Part shown: in pieces, positions 12,738 through 24,059 of the stretch
Layout of the letters: each line of letters starts with the position of its first letter
Position numbering within the stretch: position 1 is the stretch's first letter
DNA from: Pyrenula massariospora
Lineage: Eukaryota > Ascomycota > Eurotiomycetes > Pyrenulales > Pyrenulaceae
DNA length: 64,000 bases
Direction: 5' to 3'
NCBI GenBank assembly: GCA_021030905.1
Contig: JAGFMI010000016.1
Coordinates: forward strand, 372,001-436,000
Notes under the pieces: generated by a model
Databases searched by the model: none
The model's input: only the letters and a program-made list of their open reading frames with translations
What the model was told of the DNA's origin: nothing
Made by a program: the position numbers and the translations under genes

Positions 12738-15244
12738 ATGTTGCTCTTACAGTCTCAATCTGCCCTTTTGCTGTTCTTCACCATTGCCCATGCGCAAGTC
12801 GACTACTCCCAATACGTCAATCCCCTCATTGGTTCGGAAGGGCCTATCCCTGGGTATGCTTTTGGTGGTGGCGATATCTTTGTCGGAGGAGCAGTGCCTT
12901 TCGGATCAGCTAAAGTCGGGATAGACACATGGGAAGACAACCTGACGCTCTCAACTTTGAATGGAGGCTACACACCCAAAGGGAAAGTCACAGCGGTCAC
13001 TATGATGCACGAGTCAGGGACTGGAGGATTTCCCAAGTACGGATTGATTCCCCAGATGCCGCTCACTTCCGTCTCTCCGCCAGTCAACCTCCTCGGTAAC
13101 CAGACATATTGGCAGACTCGCGTTGGAGATGATACCGCGGAGGTTGGTTACTTTAAAACTCAGCTGGAGAATGGCGTTAGCATTGAGTTGTCTGGCGCTC
13201 GTCATTCAGGGATCATGCAGTACTCGTTTCCAACTGGCGAGAAACATGTGCTTATTGATGTCTCCCATTATCTTCCTTCAGAGACGGGTGGATACAGCAA
13301 CCAGTACTACATCGGCGGAGAGATACATTTGGAATCCAATGGCACGTATACAGGGTATGGTACATATGGTGGAGGTTGGAATGAAGGAGCACCAATGACG
13401 GTGTACTTCTGTGGCGATTTCGAGACATCGCCCGACGACGCGAGGACCTTTAGGGGTCGTAACACTGACCCAATGCCTCGATATCATACCTACAGCAACG
13501 GCGGCATCCCACAGGCTATGCTTGGAAATCTTAGTGAAGCTGCTGGCCCTTTAAACGACCGTATCGGAGCCCTGTTCACCTGGTCCAACTCCTCGTCGTC
13601 CCAAATAAGGTCTCGAGTCGGAATCTCTTTTATCTCTTCTTCAAAAGCCTGCTCGTTCAAAGCTACCGAGATTCCCACCTGGAACCTTAATTCCACCGTC
13701 TCTTCAGCGCGCTCAGAATGGAACAGCGACATCTTCTCCAAGGTTCGCGTCGATACAAGTACATCGGTAAACCAAACGAATCTTATTCTTCTTTACTCAT
13801 CGCTGTATTTTATGCATCTCATGCCGTCAGATCGAACTGGTGAGAATCCCCTCTGGGACTCCTCAGAACCTTACTGGGATGACTTTTACACTCTCTGGGA
13901 TATTTTCCGCAACACAGTGAGCTTATACCATCTTATTCAACCAGAACGGTATGAGGGCATGATCCGCTCGCTGATCGATATATGGCGCTTTGAAGGATTT
14001 ATGCCGGACGGCCGATCAGGAAACTATAACGGCTTAGTCCAAGGAGGGAGTAATGCTGACAATGTGCTTGCAGATGCATATGTGAAGGGATTGAGAGGGG
14101 CGATAAACTGGACAGATGGATATGCGGCAATGGTCAAGGACGCTGAGGTCATACCGTATAACACGTTCAGCTACGATGATCCAACAGCGAGCGTAAAGGA
14201 AGGACGAGGCGCTCTGTATGACTGGCTTGCTCTAGGGTATATCTCTGCAGACAAGAGCACGCGCGCCGTCTCACGGAGTGTCGAATACGCGCTCAACGAC
14301 TTCTCGCTTGCGCAGGTAGCGATGGGCGAGTCGCCAGGTGATGTGCAGAAGTATTTGAATCGTTCAGCAGGATGGCAGTACATTTGGGCGCACAATGCTA
14401 CCAGCGTCAACACATCTCAGACTTTCACTGGCTTTCTCGCACCGAGATTAGCGGATGGCACATTCAATCTCTCCGGGTACAATCCCGCACTTTGCGGGGA
14501 ATGCGAATGGATGGCCATTTCTTACGAAGCTACTCCCTTCGGTAAGCCAAGCTCTGCTCATACTCTAGTCGCCTACTTACACCTTCCACAGAATATTCGT
14601 TCGTCGTCCCCCATGACGCGGCGACCCTTATCGACTTTATGGGCGGCCCAGCAAACTTCGAACAACGCCTCGATTACATCCACCAGCCCAACACCTCGCA
14701 GCAGGATCTGGGCGAAAATGGCGCATCAATCACGACAATTATGAATATCGGCAACGAGCCTGACTTTGCGACACCGTATTTATACAACTACATTAACAAG
14801 CAGTACAAATCCGTTCAGCGAACGCGACAACTAGCGAATCAATACTTCCACAATGCGCCGTATGGTGTGCCAGGGAACAGTGACGCGGGCGCGTTGAACA
14901 GTTGGTTGATTTGGCAGATGTTGGGGATCTATCCCGTGGTGACGCAGACGGTATATCTGATTGGGAGTCCGTGGTTTTCCGATCTCAACATGACGGTCAA
15001 TGGGAATAATACGTTGAGGATCATGGCGAGCGGATTGGATAATAGCGGAGGTCCCGAAGCAAATGGGACGGATGGATACTATGTACAGAGTGTAAAAATA
15101 AACGGGCAGACGTGGACGAGGAATTGGTTTGAACATGCGGATGTTATGGTGGAGGGAGGGACGATTGAGTTCGAGCTTGGCAGTGAGATGAAGGTCTGGG
15201 AGACAGGCGAGGTGCCACCTAGCCCAGGGCATGTTGTGCTTTGA
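12738..15244 (+). CDS. Secreted glycoside hydrolase family 92 (alpha-mannosidase type)
   Basis: Exons 12738-14541 and 14592-15244 encode about 818 residues, normal for GH92, a calcium-dependent exo-alpha-mannosidase family. Residues 1-19 form a signal peptide (MLLLQSQSALLLFFTIAHA). The mature part opens with DYSQYVNPLIGS, the conserved GH92 start, followed by GYAFGGGDIFVGGAVPFG and the MMHESGTGGFPKYG segment. The (alpha/alpha)6 catalytic part holds CGECEWMAISYEATPFEYSF, split by the intron, and GNSDAGALNSW near residue 696, the conserved G-N-x-D-x-G motif with a catalytic-site Asp. Several N-x-S/T sites fit an exported protein. Likely substrates are fungal or plant mannans or N-glycans; linkage specificity cannot be read from sequence. 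Confidence 0.93.
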
Positions 15245-16234
15245 TACCCGTACTAAGAGCTAAAAGCTCGAGGTTTGAGAAATCTGTTAACGGCTTAGAA
15301 CTCGTTGCGTGAGGCTTGATAAAGACTAGAAGATAGTTTTCGGCTTCACGGGCCACAGTATATGAGATCTAATCAAGCGTTGAGGTTAGCGAACAGATGT
15401 TTGGGTTTGCTTTGTTTGTAGCCAAGTCTTGCCCTTCGCCTCAACATCCCTCTTCTTGACGTCTTTCATCAAAGTGTCCCTGATGGAACGCTCCGCCGCC
15501 GACTCTTCCTGACCACCTAGGCTCGTGTAGCAATCCGGTCGCAATTACTACGGTTATCCCCGGCCCCCTATCAATCCCTCACCCAAACATGTTTGACCTT
15601 AGTCCAAGCAGCGCAGAGCCTGTCACGGCGTCTACGGCTCCGGCTCAAAGCAAAAGTATCGTTTCAACAAGTGGATCCACGGACGTGGATCCGTCTCATG
15701 GAAGTAGCCTGCCTTGTAACGACGACTAAAGGCAAGTAAATGCAGACTTGCGCAGTCTGTAGCTTGCGTATTACGGGCCAGGGGATTCTGTTTTCCAACT
15801 GCAAGAATACGATGCAATTCAAAGTAAAATCTACAGTGACCTGACAACTTATTCGGCCTTGAGATTCCCCTGCCGTAGCTCCCTCGTTGCGGCGAAGGTT
15901 CTCGCCAAGAGAGCCTGACGTAGCAGTGAGGGGCACAGCTTCGCAAAGTTGGCCAAAGCACCCCAATCGAGGAATCCCCCACCTGCATACCCGGCCGCTG
16001 TTCCTGGTGCAGCCTACCAGGTGTACATCGTGCCCAGTTATTCGACATCCAACTTCTAGCCTACCAGTTGAACCCCACGAAAATATCCGTCAGCTCCCTT
16101 GCTCGCCTGCAGTCTCGTGCCCTCGTTGTTCCCTCCGCAACCACACCAATCGACTGTCGTCTACCTAAAGAACATTGGCCCGTGGAAAGCTTCCCTGTGC
16201 TCTTCAGCATCGCAACAGCTGCAGAACCAATAAT
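15245..16234. promoter_or_regulatory. Intergenic region upstream of phospholipase D
   Basis: 990 bp. It probably holds the GH92 terminator and the PLD promoter and leader. A perfect 9-2-9 inverted repeat (GGATCCACG / CGTGGATCC) lies at 15673-15692. Open frames here have no recognisable protein features. Confidence 0.4.
15671..15692. repeat. Short perfect inverted repeat around BamHI-like core
   Basis: GGATCCACG at 15673-15681 and CGTGGATCC at 15684-15692 are exact reverse complements with a 2-bp spacer. The left arm is also part of the 10-bp palindrome GTGGATCCAC (15671-15680). It lies about 540 bp upstream of the PLD start. It may be a dimeric factor site or chance. Confidence 0.6.
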
Positions 16235-18929
16235 ATGCAGAAGCTTCGAGAGAAGTTGAAGGGTATGTAATTGATGTTGCGCAATTTTCTGACTCTGCTA
16301 ACAGATATAGATACTGCCCTTTACGATGCAAAGGTAAAGGGTATTCACTTCAAAAACAAAGTAGGGAAGTTTGGAAACATTCTCAACCCAAATCATCGCC
16401 ATGACGAGGCACATGAGAAGGCGACGGATGAGAAGAGGACCAAGGTCGCCGAAGGCCACCGATTCGAATCCTTTGCCCCGGAACACCCTGGAAATAAGAT
16501 CAAATGGTACGTCGATGGACGCGACTATTTTTGGGCGGTATCAGTCGCACTGGAGAGGGCAAAGGAATCCATCTACATTGAGGATTGGTGGCTCTCTCCC
16601 GAGCTCTTCCTACGTCGGCCGGCCTACTTCAACCAAGAATGGAGACTGGACCAAGTTCTCAAGAGAAGGGCCGAAGCTGGAGTGCAGATCTATGTTATCG
16701 TGTACAAAGAGGTCTCCCAAGCTTTGACCTGTAATTCAGCTCATACCAAGCATGTTCTTCAAAATCTGTGCCCAAAAGGTGCACCTGGGCACGGAAATAT
16801 CCATGTCATGCGACATCCAGATCATAACATCTTTGAGAATGCCGGCGACATGACCTTTTACTGGGCACATCATGAGAAATTCATCGTCATTGATTACGAA
16901 TTGGCGTTCATCGGAGGCTTGGATATGTGTTTCGGACGTTGGGACCTTCGACAGCATCTTCTTGCCGATGTCCATCCCGAGGGTGTGCAGAATGAAATTT
17001 TCCCCGGGCAAGATTATAACAACAACCGAATCATGGACTTCCAGTCCGTTGAAGACTGGTCGAGTAACGAGTTAAGCAAACCCGACTATGGGAGGATGCC
17101 TTGGCATGATGTTGCAATGGGCGTCATTGGGGACTGTGTCTACGACATTGCGGAGCATTTTGTCCTTCGTTGGAACTTCATCAAACGAGATAAATACAAA
17201 CGCACTGAAGGAGTGGACTGGCTCCTGCTGGAAGGTCGTACTGGAGATGATGAAGACCTGATTGCAGTTCAGAGACCTAAACACCCAGTTGGAGAATACA
17301 TACAGCATCCCTTGACACCGATGAACACGAAACCTCGAGGGGAACAGGGAACAGTACATGCCCAGGTTGTACGGAGTAGTGCAGACTGGAGTAGTGGTAT
17401 CCTGCCAGAACACAGCATCCAAAACGCATACTGTGAAATTATCGAAAACGCTCAACACTACGTTTATATTGAGAATCAGTTCTTCATCACGGCCACGGGT
17501 GATCACCAATCTCCTATCCACAATGTGATCGGGCGAGCTATCGTCAACGCTTGCGTGAAGGCCGCCAAGGAGAAGCGTAAGTTCAGAGTTATTATTGTCA
17601 TCCCAGCAATACCGGGTTTTGCTGGTGATCTCCGAGAAAGTGCCGCTACTGGGACCCGAGCAATCATGGACTACCAATACAAGTCTATTAACCGTGGCGA
17701 ACATTCGATCATGGGTCAGATCGCTAAAGAAGGGATCGATCCCCATGAACATATTTTCGTTTTCAACTTGAGGGCATACGACAGGCTGAACAAAACCCCT
17801 GGCTTAAAGAAAATGGAAGAAAAATCCGGAGTGACTTATCAAGACTTACAGCGTGCTGAAGCCGAGGAGATCATGGGCTCGGGAATACATGGCGATCCCT
17901 CCGAAGTAGGTGATAAGGACGCTCAAGGTCGGCCGATATCCCAGGAGGAAAGAGAGCGAATCATCGACATGAAGCGTAAATTCGAAGCCGCAAGAGGTCA
18001 CGAGGATGTTAAAGATCCAGTGACCTCGGCAGATTCTATAGCGGAAGATGCCATGAAGGACGGAGGGAAGGTCTCGGAGGAGCCTTGGGCAGGCGAGCCA
18101 GAGGAAGAAAAAGAAAATTTTGTTCAAGAAGAACTTTATATCCATGGCAAGCTGCTGATTGCAGATGACCGCGTTGTCATTTGCGGAAGTTCCAACATCA
18201 ATGATCGGGTATAAAGATTCTTTCTATTGACGCCCCATTCACTAACACATCTTTAGTCTCAATTGGGTATACATGACAGCGAACTGTCAATTGTCATGGA
18301 GGACAAGAACATGCTGGAGAGCACTATGGATGGACAGCCGTATCAAGCAGGTCATCATGCAGCCACACTGCGGCGTCATATCTGGCGAGAGCACCTCGGT
18401 CTCATCGAAGCCCAAGAGCTAGATGCAAGCAAAGACCCGAACGCACAACCCCCAAACGATTGCCCCAACGACCTCAATGAAGGTCCCGAGTATGAATTCG
18501 TTGCTGATCCACTTGGCGACAAGGTATGGGAAATGTGGACTTCCAATGCTACAAAAAATACGGAGATCTACCGCTATCTCTTCAGAGCAGATCCGGATAA
18601 TCACAGTGAGTACTCAACGAGATGTGCGACCGGCTTTACCTCCTATATCTGACCTGTGCGCAGTTACAAGCTTTGAAGAGTATGATAGCTTCGTGCCCAG
18701 GAAGAAGATCAAGCAGGGCCACCTCCACGATCCATTCATGCCAGGTAAAGAGGTTCGCGCCAAGCTGGATGAAATTCGAGGCCATTTGGTATGGATGCCG
18801 CTAGACTTTTTGAAAGACGCAGAAATGGCAGAGAAGGGGATGCAGGTCAATGCTTACACAGAGGTAATGTCCGAGGCGATGAAGGTGCACGGGACAGAGC
18901 TGACTATCTTTCAGAGTATCTACACCTAG
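16235..18929 (+). CDS. Phospholipase D (HKD family), fungal form without PX/PH domains
   Basis: Hydrolyses phosphatidylcholine to phosphatidic acid. Five exons: 16235-16262, 16305-18208, 18257-18605, 18664-18863 and 18915-18929, about 831 residues. The first exon has only 28 nt (MQKLREKLK) and the last only 15 nt (SIYT-stop), so gene callers easily miss both. HKD motif 1 is HHEKFIVID near residue 198 and motif 2 is YIHGKLLIADD near residue 622; the accompanying GGLDMCFGRWD and GSSNINDRSQLG segments are intact. A charged insert (about 545-615, rich in Glu and Lys) lies before motif 2. There is no PX or PH domain, unlike yeast Spo14, which fits the shorter PLD class of filamentous fungi. Introns 1 to 4 all have consensus splice signals. 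Confidence 0.95.
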
Positions 18930-19741
18930 CATTTCTTTCGACGAAAATCTCTCGCGTTTGGAAAATATCGTAAGGGACGCCGGGTACCAACTCATTTTAA
19001 TACCTCAGACTCACGAGGTATGGCCTTGAATGGAGGAGTTTTGTTTGGACACAAAGCACTCTGTATATTGTGGCCAATGTAGAGTAGTGCTGAGGCACAG
19101 ACGGGAGGCTGTCTCTACCTTTGGATCTTGATGATGTTCTGTACAGCTGTGTAGTCTCAGTTCTCAAAAGCTATCGAACGACTGATCCCTCCAGTTACGC
19201 AGCCTGGTGAGAGCGGTCTCCGAGCGCTACCAGCTGTTCAGGCATGCGAATTGCTCACACTACGGCTGTCCCTGCGACATTCATTCGTAGCTTCCATCTT
19301 CTTTCCTAACAAATGTAAATTTGCCGCAGAAATTCCCTTCCTGTTTCGTTCCCAACATAGAAACAGTTGCATGAACGTCATGTGACACCAATCTCTGCCC
19401 GCATGAACTCCTCTCCCCGCGGTGTCCAATGACGGTCGCCTCCACAGTCTGGCGGTGGCCGGGCATGAGATCAAATTATTAACGTCTGACAGTTAACGGT
19501 CGCTGATCGGGTCCAGCGGTCTGGAGATGCGTTTCGTCACTTTTAAATCGCCGTTTCTTGTTTCCTTGTTTCTTAACTGGTTTTTCTTTCTTTTTCCTTT
19601 ATTTTCTGGAATATTTCCTCCTTCTTTACGTTCCTTGCATACCTGTCTATCTCACGGGTTTTTCATTTGTCTTATCAATTCCCTTTGTCACACTCAGATA
19701 CCCTCCGTAGAAACCATCCTCACAAGTATTTCATCACACAT
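18930..19741. other. Intergenic, no gene recognised
   Basis: 812 bp. The part from 19530 to 19740 is pyrimidine-rich (runs of TTTCTTTC and CTTTTCC), typical of a fungal promoter or 5' leader for the gene at 19742. Nothing else supported. Confidence 0.45.
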
Positions 19742-20389
19742 ATGCTCAAATCCATCTTCAAACCCCCTCCTCCTCCGCCCAAGCACCAACCCGCCACCAC
19801 CACCGGCGACAACTCCCCCACAACAGCAGAACCAACCATGTCCTCAGACGCGCCGCCGCAAGACGCGCCGCCCACCACCGACGACCCCACCCCGCGCCCC
19901 TCCACCGACAAACCCCTCCCCTCCCACCCCCGCCGCCGCCAGCAGCCCTTGAAAGCGCGCCTCCAAAAACTCTCCTGCATCCCCCCGACCGTCAAGCGCC
20001 ACGCCACGCGCCTCTCCCAGGCCTACGACTCCGACATTTCCAGACGCGCCGCCAAATCTTCAAGCAGCAGCGAAAAGGGCAAAGGCGCAACCACCGCAAA
20101 GATCCCCCAACCCTCAGAAGACGAGAGAAGGTTGTTCAAGCAATACGTAGCCGCGCGAGATGCGCTGGGGAAGGCGGAGGCGGAGCTGGAGCGGCAGGTG
20201 GAGCGGGTGGTGGAGCTGAAGGGGCGGAAGGATGATTTGTACTCGAGGCTGGTGAGGAGCGTGACGGAGGGGAAGAGGGTGGGGGATGAGGGGTGGCAGA
20301 GTCGGGTGCCCGGGTTGGTGGGGCGGTTGGAGGGGGTTGGGAAAGACAGGGAGAGGGAGGGGGAGGGGGAGGGGGAGGGGGAGGAGTGA
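19742..20389 (+). CDS. Proline-rich, coiled-coil protein of unknown function (215 aa)
   Basis: The frame is open from an upstream TTG, but the first ATG is at 19742. Residues 1-80 are Pro/Thr-rich and disordered (KPPPPPPKHQPATT), followed by a basic segment (RRRQQPLKARLQKL) and a Ser run. A strong coiled coil lies at about 130-190 (SEDERRLFKQYVAARDALGK and the following AELERQVERV). The tail is an imperfect GAGGGG repeat read as Arg/Glu then Gly-Glu repeats. The coding strand turns from C-rich to G-rich near 20130. The coiled coil looks like a BAR- or spectrin-like helix, but I cannot assign it. Probably a real gene. Confidence 0.55.
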   Translation: MLKSIFKPPPPPPKHQPATTTGDNSPTTAEPTMSSDAPPQDAPPTTDDPTPRPSTDKPLPSHPRRRQQPLKARLQKLSCIPPTVKRHATRLSQAYDSDISRRAAKSSSSSEKGKGATTAKIPQPSEDERRLFKQYVAARDALGKAEAELERQVERVVELKGRKDDLYSRLVRSVTEGKRVGDEGWQSRVPGLVGRLEGVGKDREREGEGEGEGEE

Positions 20390-20390
20390 T
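20341..20390 (+). repeat. GAGGGG-type simple repeat at the 3' end of a coding region
   Basis: Imperfect tandem 6-mers (GAGGGG/GAGGGA) encode the Gly-Glu tail of the preceding protein. Purine-only on the coding strand and likely to vary in length between isolates. Confidence 0.7.
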
Positions 20391-21158
20391 TTGGGGGGAG
20401 GGGGGGGGAATTGTGGATGGCGTTTCGGGGGAGGGGGCGGTTTGTCAAGAGGTGAGGTGATTGTGGTGCTCGATATGATAGGGGGAGTAATGTTGCAAAT
20501 CATATGCGTGACCAACAAGATGGATTTTGTGGGTTTGGGTTTGCTTTGGTATGGTTGCCATGACGGCTTTTATATCTTCGACTTCACATTATCCGCTCAA
20601 TATATTACCCTACATTCGTAATGAGTATTCTTGTCTCCTATCGGTCCAAGCAGTCTCTTCGATTGTTTCTGATGGCCTTGTAAGGCTTGGCTGGAAAGCA
20701 GTGTTGCGCCGGTAAAGGTGTTGCTTATCGACAGAATCCTATCGGCGCTGGAATTCAATATTCCTCCAGGCTTTGCTGTGAGGATAGGTCGTCGGTGAGT
20801 GACAAGGCGCTTTACAGCGTTAAGAAGGATTTTGAGTTGTTGACAACGCATAGATTGAAGCTGCCGGGATCAGCCTGAACACCGCTTCAAGTCCCTGAAG
20901 CAGCAGACGTAGTAGAGTCTTGATAGAGTGGGTCTCAGGATAGCTTCGATCACTATTAGACAAATCTCATGCTCTCTGCGCGATCGTTCCGGTAACATTC
21001 AAGAGCCAGTAGAGGCGGCACAACGCGATGCGCAGATGAAGTATGGCTAATGACCATGAACGAGCTGGAGGAGTATCCTGTGGTCGTTTTAAGTGCTCGA
21101 AGCAGCTTGCCGCGGCATTGACCGGATGGAAAGTTGATGCTAAGTTGGATCAGTCTGC
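20390..21158. other. Intergenic, no gene recognised
   Basis: 769 bp between the coiled-coil protein (+) and the 3' end of MET8 (-), a convergent arrangement. The G-rich first 60 bases (long G runs at 20390-20450) continue the skew of the preceding gene. Nothing else seen. Confidence 0.45.
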
Positions 21159-22022
21159 TCACCACCATCCAAAGCTGCCGTCGAAGCCGAAGCTTGGCTC
21201 GTTGCCTGTACCAAGACGGATTCGTTCAAAAGTCGGGATTGTCCCTGGCTCGTAGAAAGCCAAGAGTCGTTCCATGTCTTCATCATCCATATTAATGAAA
21301 TCTTCTAAGCTCCAAGTCTCGCAGACGGATGACATCCTGTCGACTATCAGTCGCATACCAAGGCCAGGCTTCTGTAGACGAACCATTGCATCCTCTTTGG
21401 ACCCTGTTCCGGGGCGGGCGCTACCCCACGAAGCTTTTTCCTGAGAAGACCTACTTTCTGTATGGCGGCACCAAGGTTCTGAGGTAGACTAGCTGCAATT
21501 TGCTTGCGAACGTTGCTGGCCATCTTAGGCCCATTGCCATTGGTGCTCACCATGATCTGCAGAGGGCCATCACGGTGGACACTTCCAAAGTAGAAATCGC
21601 ATTCTGGTGGAACATCTGCGATGTTTGCTGGGACTTTTTTCTCCTTACATAGCTTCCAGATGGCTGTCGATGCTTCTGGATCGTCGATGGCGGTCAAGAC
21701 CATGTCTACACCTTCAAGATCTTGGGGATCGAATTTACGATCAACATGTTTAACTTGTCCATTGGATATCCGGTAAGAGACCTCTGGATTGAGACCGTCA
21801 CTTGGCGAGACAACGGTGACATTTGCGTCGGCATTGAGGACATTCAGGATCCTCCCGGCGGCAACCTGTAGTTGTTTTTCTCCTTTAGAAGCGATGGCAG
21901 GAAGACGTCGTCAGAGCGTAACGCACCTCGCCACCACCAACCACAAGAACGTGCTTCCCTTTTATTTGCCAGGCAAGGATAAGCGAGCCACCACCCTGGA
22001 CTTCTGGAAATTGACTGGGCAT
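21159..22022 (-). CDS. MET8: Siroheme synthase Met8 (precorrin-2 dehydrogenase / sirohydrochlorin ferrochelatase)
   Basis: Oxidises precorrin-2 with NAD+ and inserts iron to make siroheme, the cofactor of sulfite and nitrite reductases. Exons 22022-21927, 21865-21384 and 21336-21159 give 251 residues (yeast Met8 is 274). The Rossmann motif HVLVVGGGEVAAGR (about 24-37) is split by intron 1. VVSPSDGLNPEVSY follows, then the conserved ADVPPECDFYFGSVHRDGPL, TNGNGPKMA and the C-terminal helical domain with MSSVCETWSLEDF. Intron 2 uses the non-consensus donor GTTCGT (21383) and ends TCGACAG; the splice restores TGG and the expected MQW-MSSVCETWS junction. The gene is divergent from the PRPP synthase gene. 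Confidence 0.93.
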
Positions 22023-22416
22023 GATTCCGTCTTAGACTTTTCAAAAGCGTCAAAGGCTGGCAACAATTGACGTGATATTTTCTTGCCGCCTCACGGCAAC
22101 GAGCTCAGACTTCGGCTTGGCAAGGCTTATCGCTGGGAATGCCGATTGGCTTCACGGCCAAGGCTGGCATGCAGAAGGAGTCCGGAGGCAAGTGAGCCGA
22201 GCCTCATTATCACAATCCACAAACGCAAAACTTTCAGTAACGCTCAGAGCCCGCTTTTCCTCGATCTTGTTCGCGCCTAGCTTTCGACAACATAATGGAT
22301 TGATAGTCGAGCTAGTCCGTCAGCCAAAATCCTGCCGCTGCGAGGTGTATCTTAGACGGTCTTTTTGCCATCCCAGCAAATCGTCTCTGTGCTGTTCAGA
22401 TGCCCACATTTTCAAG
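22023..22416. promoter_or_regulatory. Shared promoter region of MET8 and PRPP synthase
   Basis: 394 bp between two outward start codons. Both products feed cofactor or nucleotide synthesis, but co-regulation is only a possibility raised by layout. The PRPP-synthase frame is open through much of it without an ATG. Confidence 0.5.
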
Positions 22417-24059
22417 ATGCGTGGCGTGCAAATTTTCTCGGGGAATTCTCACCCAGTTCTGACAGAAGCCATATGTGAGCGATTAGGCACCTCCCCGGCC
22501 AAATGTGAGGTCAAGAAATTTAGCAATGGAGAGACGTGTGTCAACATTGGAGTTTCGGTCCGTAATCAAGATGTCTTCATTGTCCAGAGCGGAAGTTCAA
22601 ATATGAATGACAGTGTTATGGAGCTACTCATAATGATCTCGGCTTGCAAAGGGGGCTCAGCAAAGTCGATCACTGCCGTGATGCCCTACTTTCCCTATTC
22701 ACGCCAGTCCAAGAAAAAGAGCCATCGCGGCGCCATCACTGCGAGAATGCTCGCCAATTTACTCTCTGTGGCAGGCGTCAATCATGTTATTACTGTTGAT
22801 CTTCACGCTTCCCAGATGCAGGGATTCTTCGGCCAACCAGTCGACAATCTTTTTGCGGAGCCTCTGATTGCTCGATGGATCAAGGCAAATGTACCAAGAT
22901 GGAAGGATAGTGTTGTTGTCAGCAAAAATGCTGGTGGCTCGAAACGCGTTACAAGCTTAGCCGACACCTTGAAGTTAAGCTTCGGAATCATCACCACAGA
23001 TCGAAAGCGAACAAATCCAGGCTCAAGCATGTATGACAGCGCACTGTTTTTCGACTCCATCCAGAGGCGATCGACCGGGTCTAATAATGCTAGTGACGAT
23101 GCTGATGCCGAATCTGACCCATCATCAGGTCCTGAACATGGTAAAAGGAGCTCGCAAAAAGATGGAAACTTGCCGAATAGTGTAGTTCCAACAAGCTCTA
23201 CGATTCACCACAGAATTTCTACCCATACCATGTCTCCAAGTCAATCCGTACAAGCCACCAGAGAATCGAGCACAGTGCCACCAACCCTGGACCGAATATC
23301 AAGAGTTTCCACTGCTCCTACGAGCAGCGGACATTCCGAGTCCGAGATACAGCCGCGGGAGGAATACGTAGACGAGCGGGCACGAGAAGTGATCACTAGT
23401 AGACTGATACAAGGCCACATAGTTGACGATGACCACCCTTCGCCGGCTCTGTCGGCAATGTCAGCGTCTATAACAGCTATTCCAGCTGACCGACAAGCAT
23501 ATGAATCAATCGAGCAGCCTGCCTTCGACCCAATGACGTCTTCGCTAGTCTCAACAGTCTCCTCTTTTCAACCTGAACACGCCCTTGGCGGTACTTTTGA
23601 CGCTACCGCAACATCTGATGAGGAGGAAGAAGGCCTCAAAAACCCAGAACTAGAGCATACAATTACATTGGTCGGACATGTCAAGGATAGGACTGTCTTC
23701 CTCGTTGACGACATAATTGACAAATCGGGCTCCTGGATTGCTGCAGCCGAAACAGTTGTGAAGCGCGGGGGCGCTAAAAGAGTGTACTGCATCGGTACAC
23801 ACGGGCTATTCGGCGAAGACTCAATAGAGGACATGGAACAATGTGATTGCATCGATCACATTGTTGTGACCAACTCTTTCCCGATCTCTGCAGATGAGTT
23901 GCGGACCTCGAAGAAGCTAATTGTCTTGGATCTCTCGCATCTTTTGTCCGAGGCAATTCGGCGAAACCATCACGGAGGTCAGTGTATTTCTTTGGCCGCC
24001 GTCTGCCTTGCTTACCGCGAATAGAAAGCATTTCGGCGCTTTTCCAACTGCACGATTGA
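22417..24059 (+). CDS. Ribose-phosphate pyrophosphokinase (PRPP synthase) with large internal insertion
   Basis: Makes PRPP from ribose-5-phosphate and ATP for purine, pyrimidine, His and Trp synthesis. Exons 22417-23977 and 24025-24059 give 531 residues. The N-terminal half is typical: MRGVQIFSGNSHP, KKFSNGETCV, AVMPYFPYSRQSKK, TVDLHASQMQGFF, and the catalytic loop TTDRKR. The C-terminal half has the PRPP-binding loop FLVDDIIDKSGSW and the family ending HHGESISALFQLHD, which only appears after splicing. Between the halves, about 217-410, lies a Ser/Thr/Asp-rich insertion. From family knowledge, yeast Prs1 and Prs5 carry such non-homologous regions and bacterial enzymes do not, so this is a Prs1/Prs5-type subunit that likely acts in a hetero-oligomer. 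Which of the two it matches is not clear. Confidence 0.92.

Noticed and set aside
12738-18929. Idea that GH92 and phospholipase D form part of a secondary-metabolite or degradation cluster
   Set aside because: No other pathway gene, regulator or transporter lies beside them; neighbours are housekeeping or unknown.
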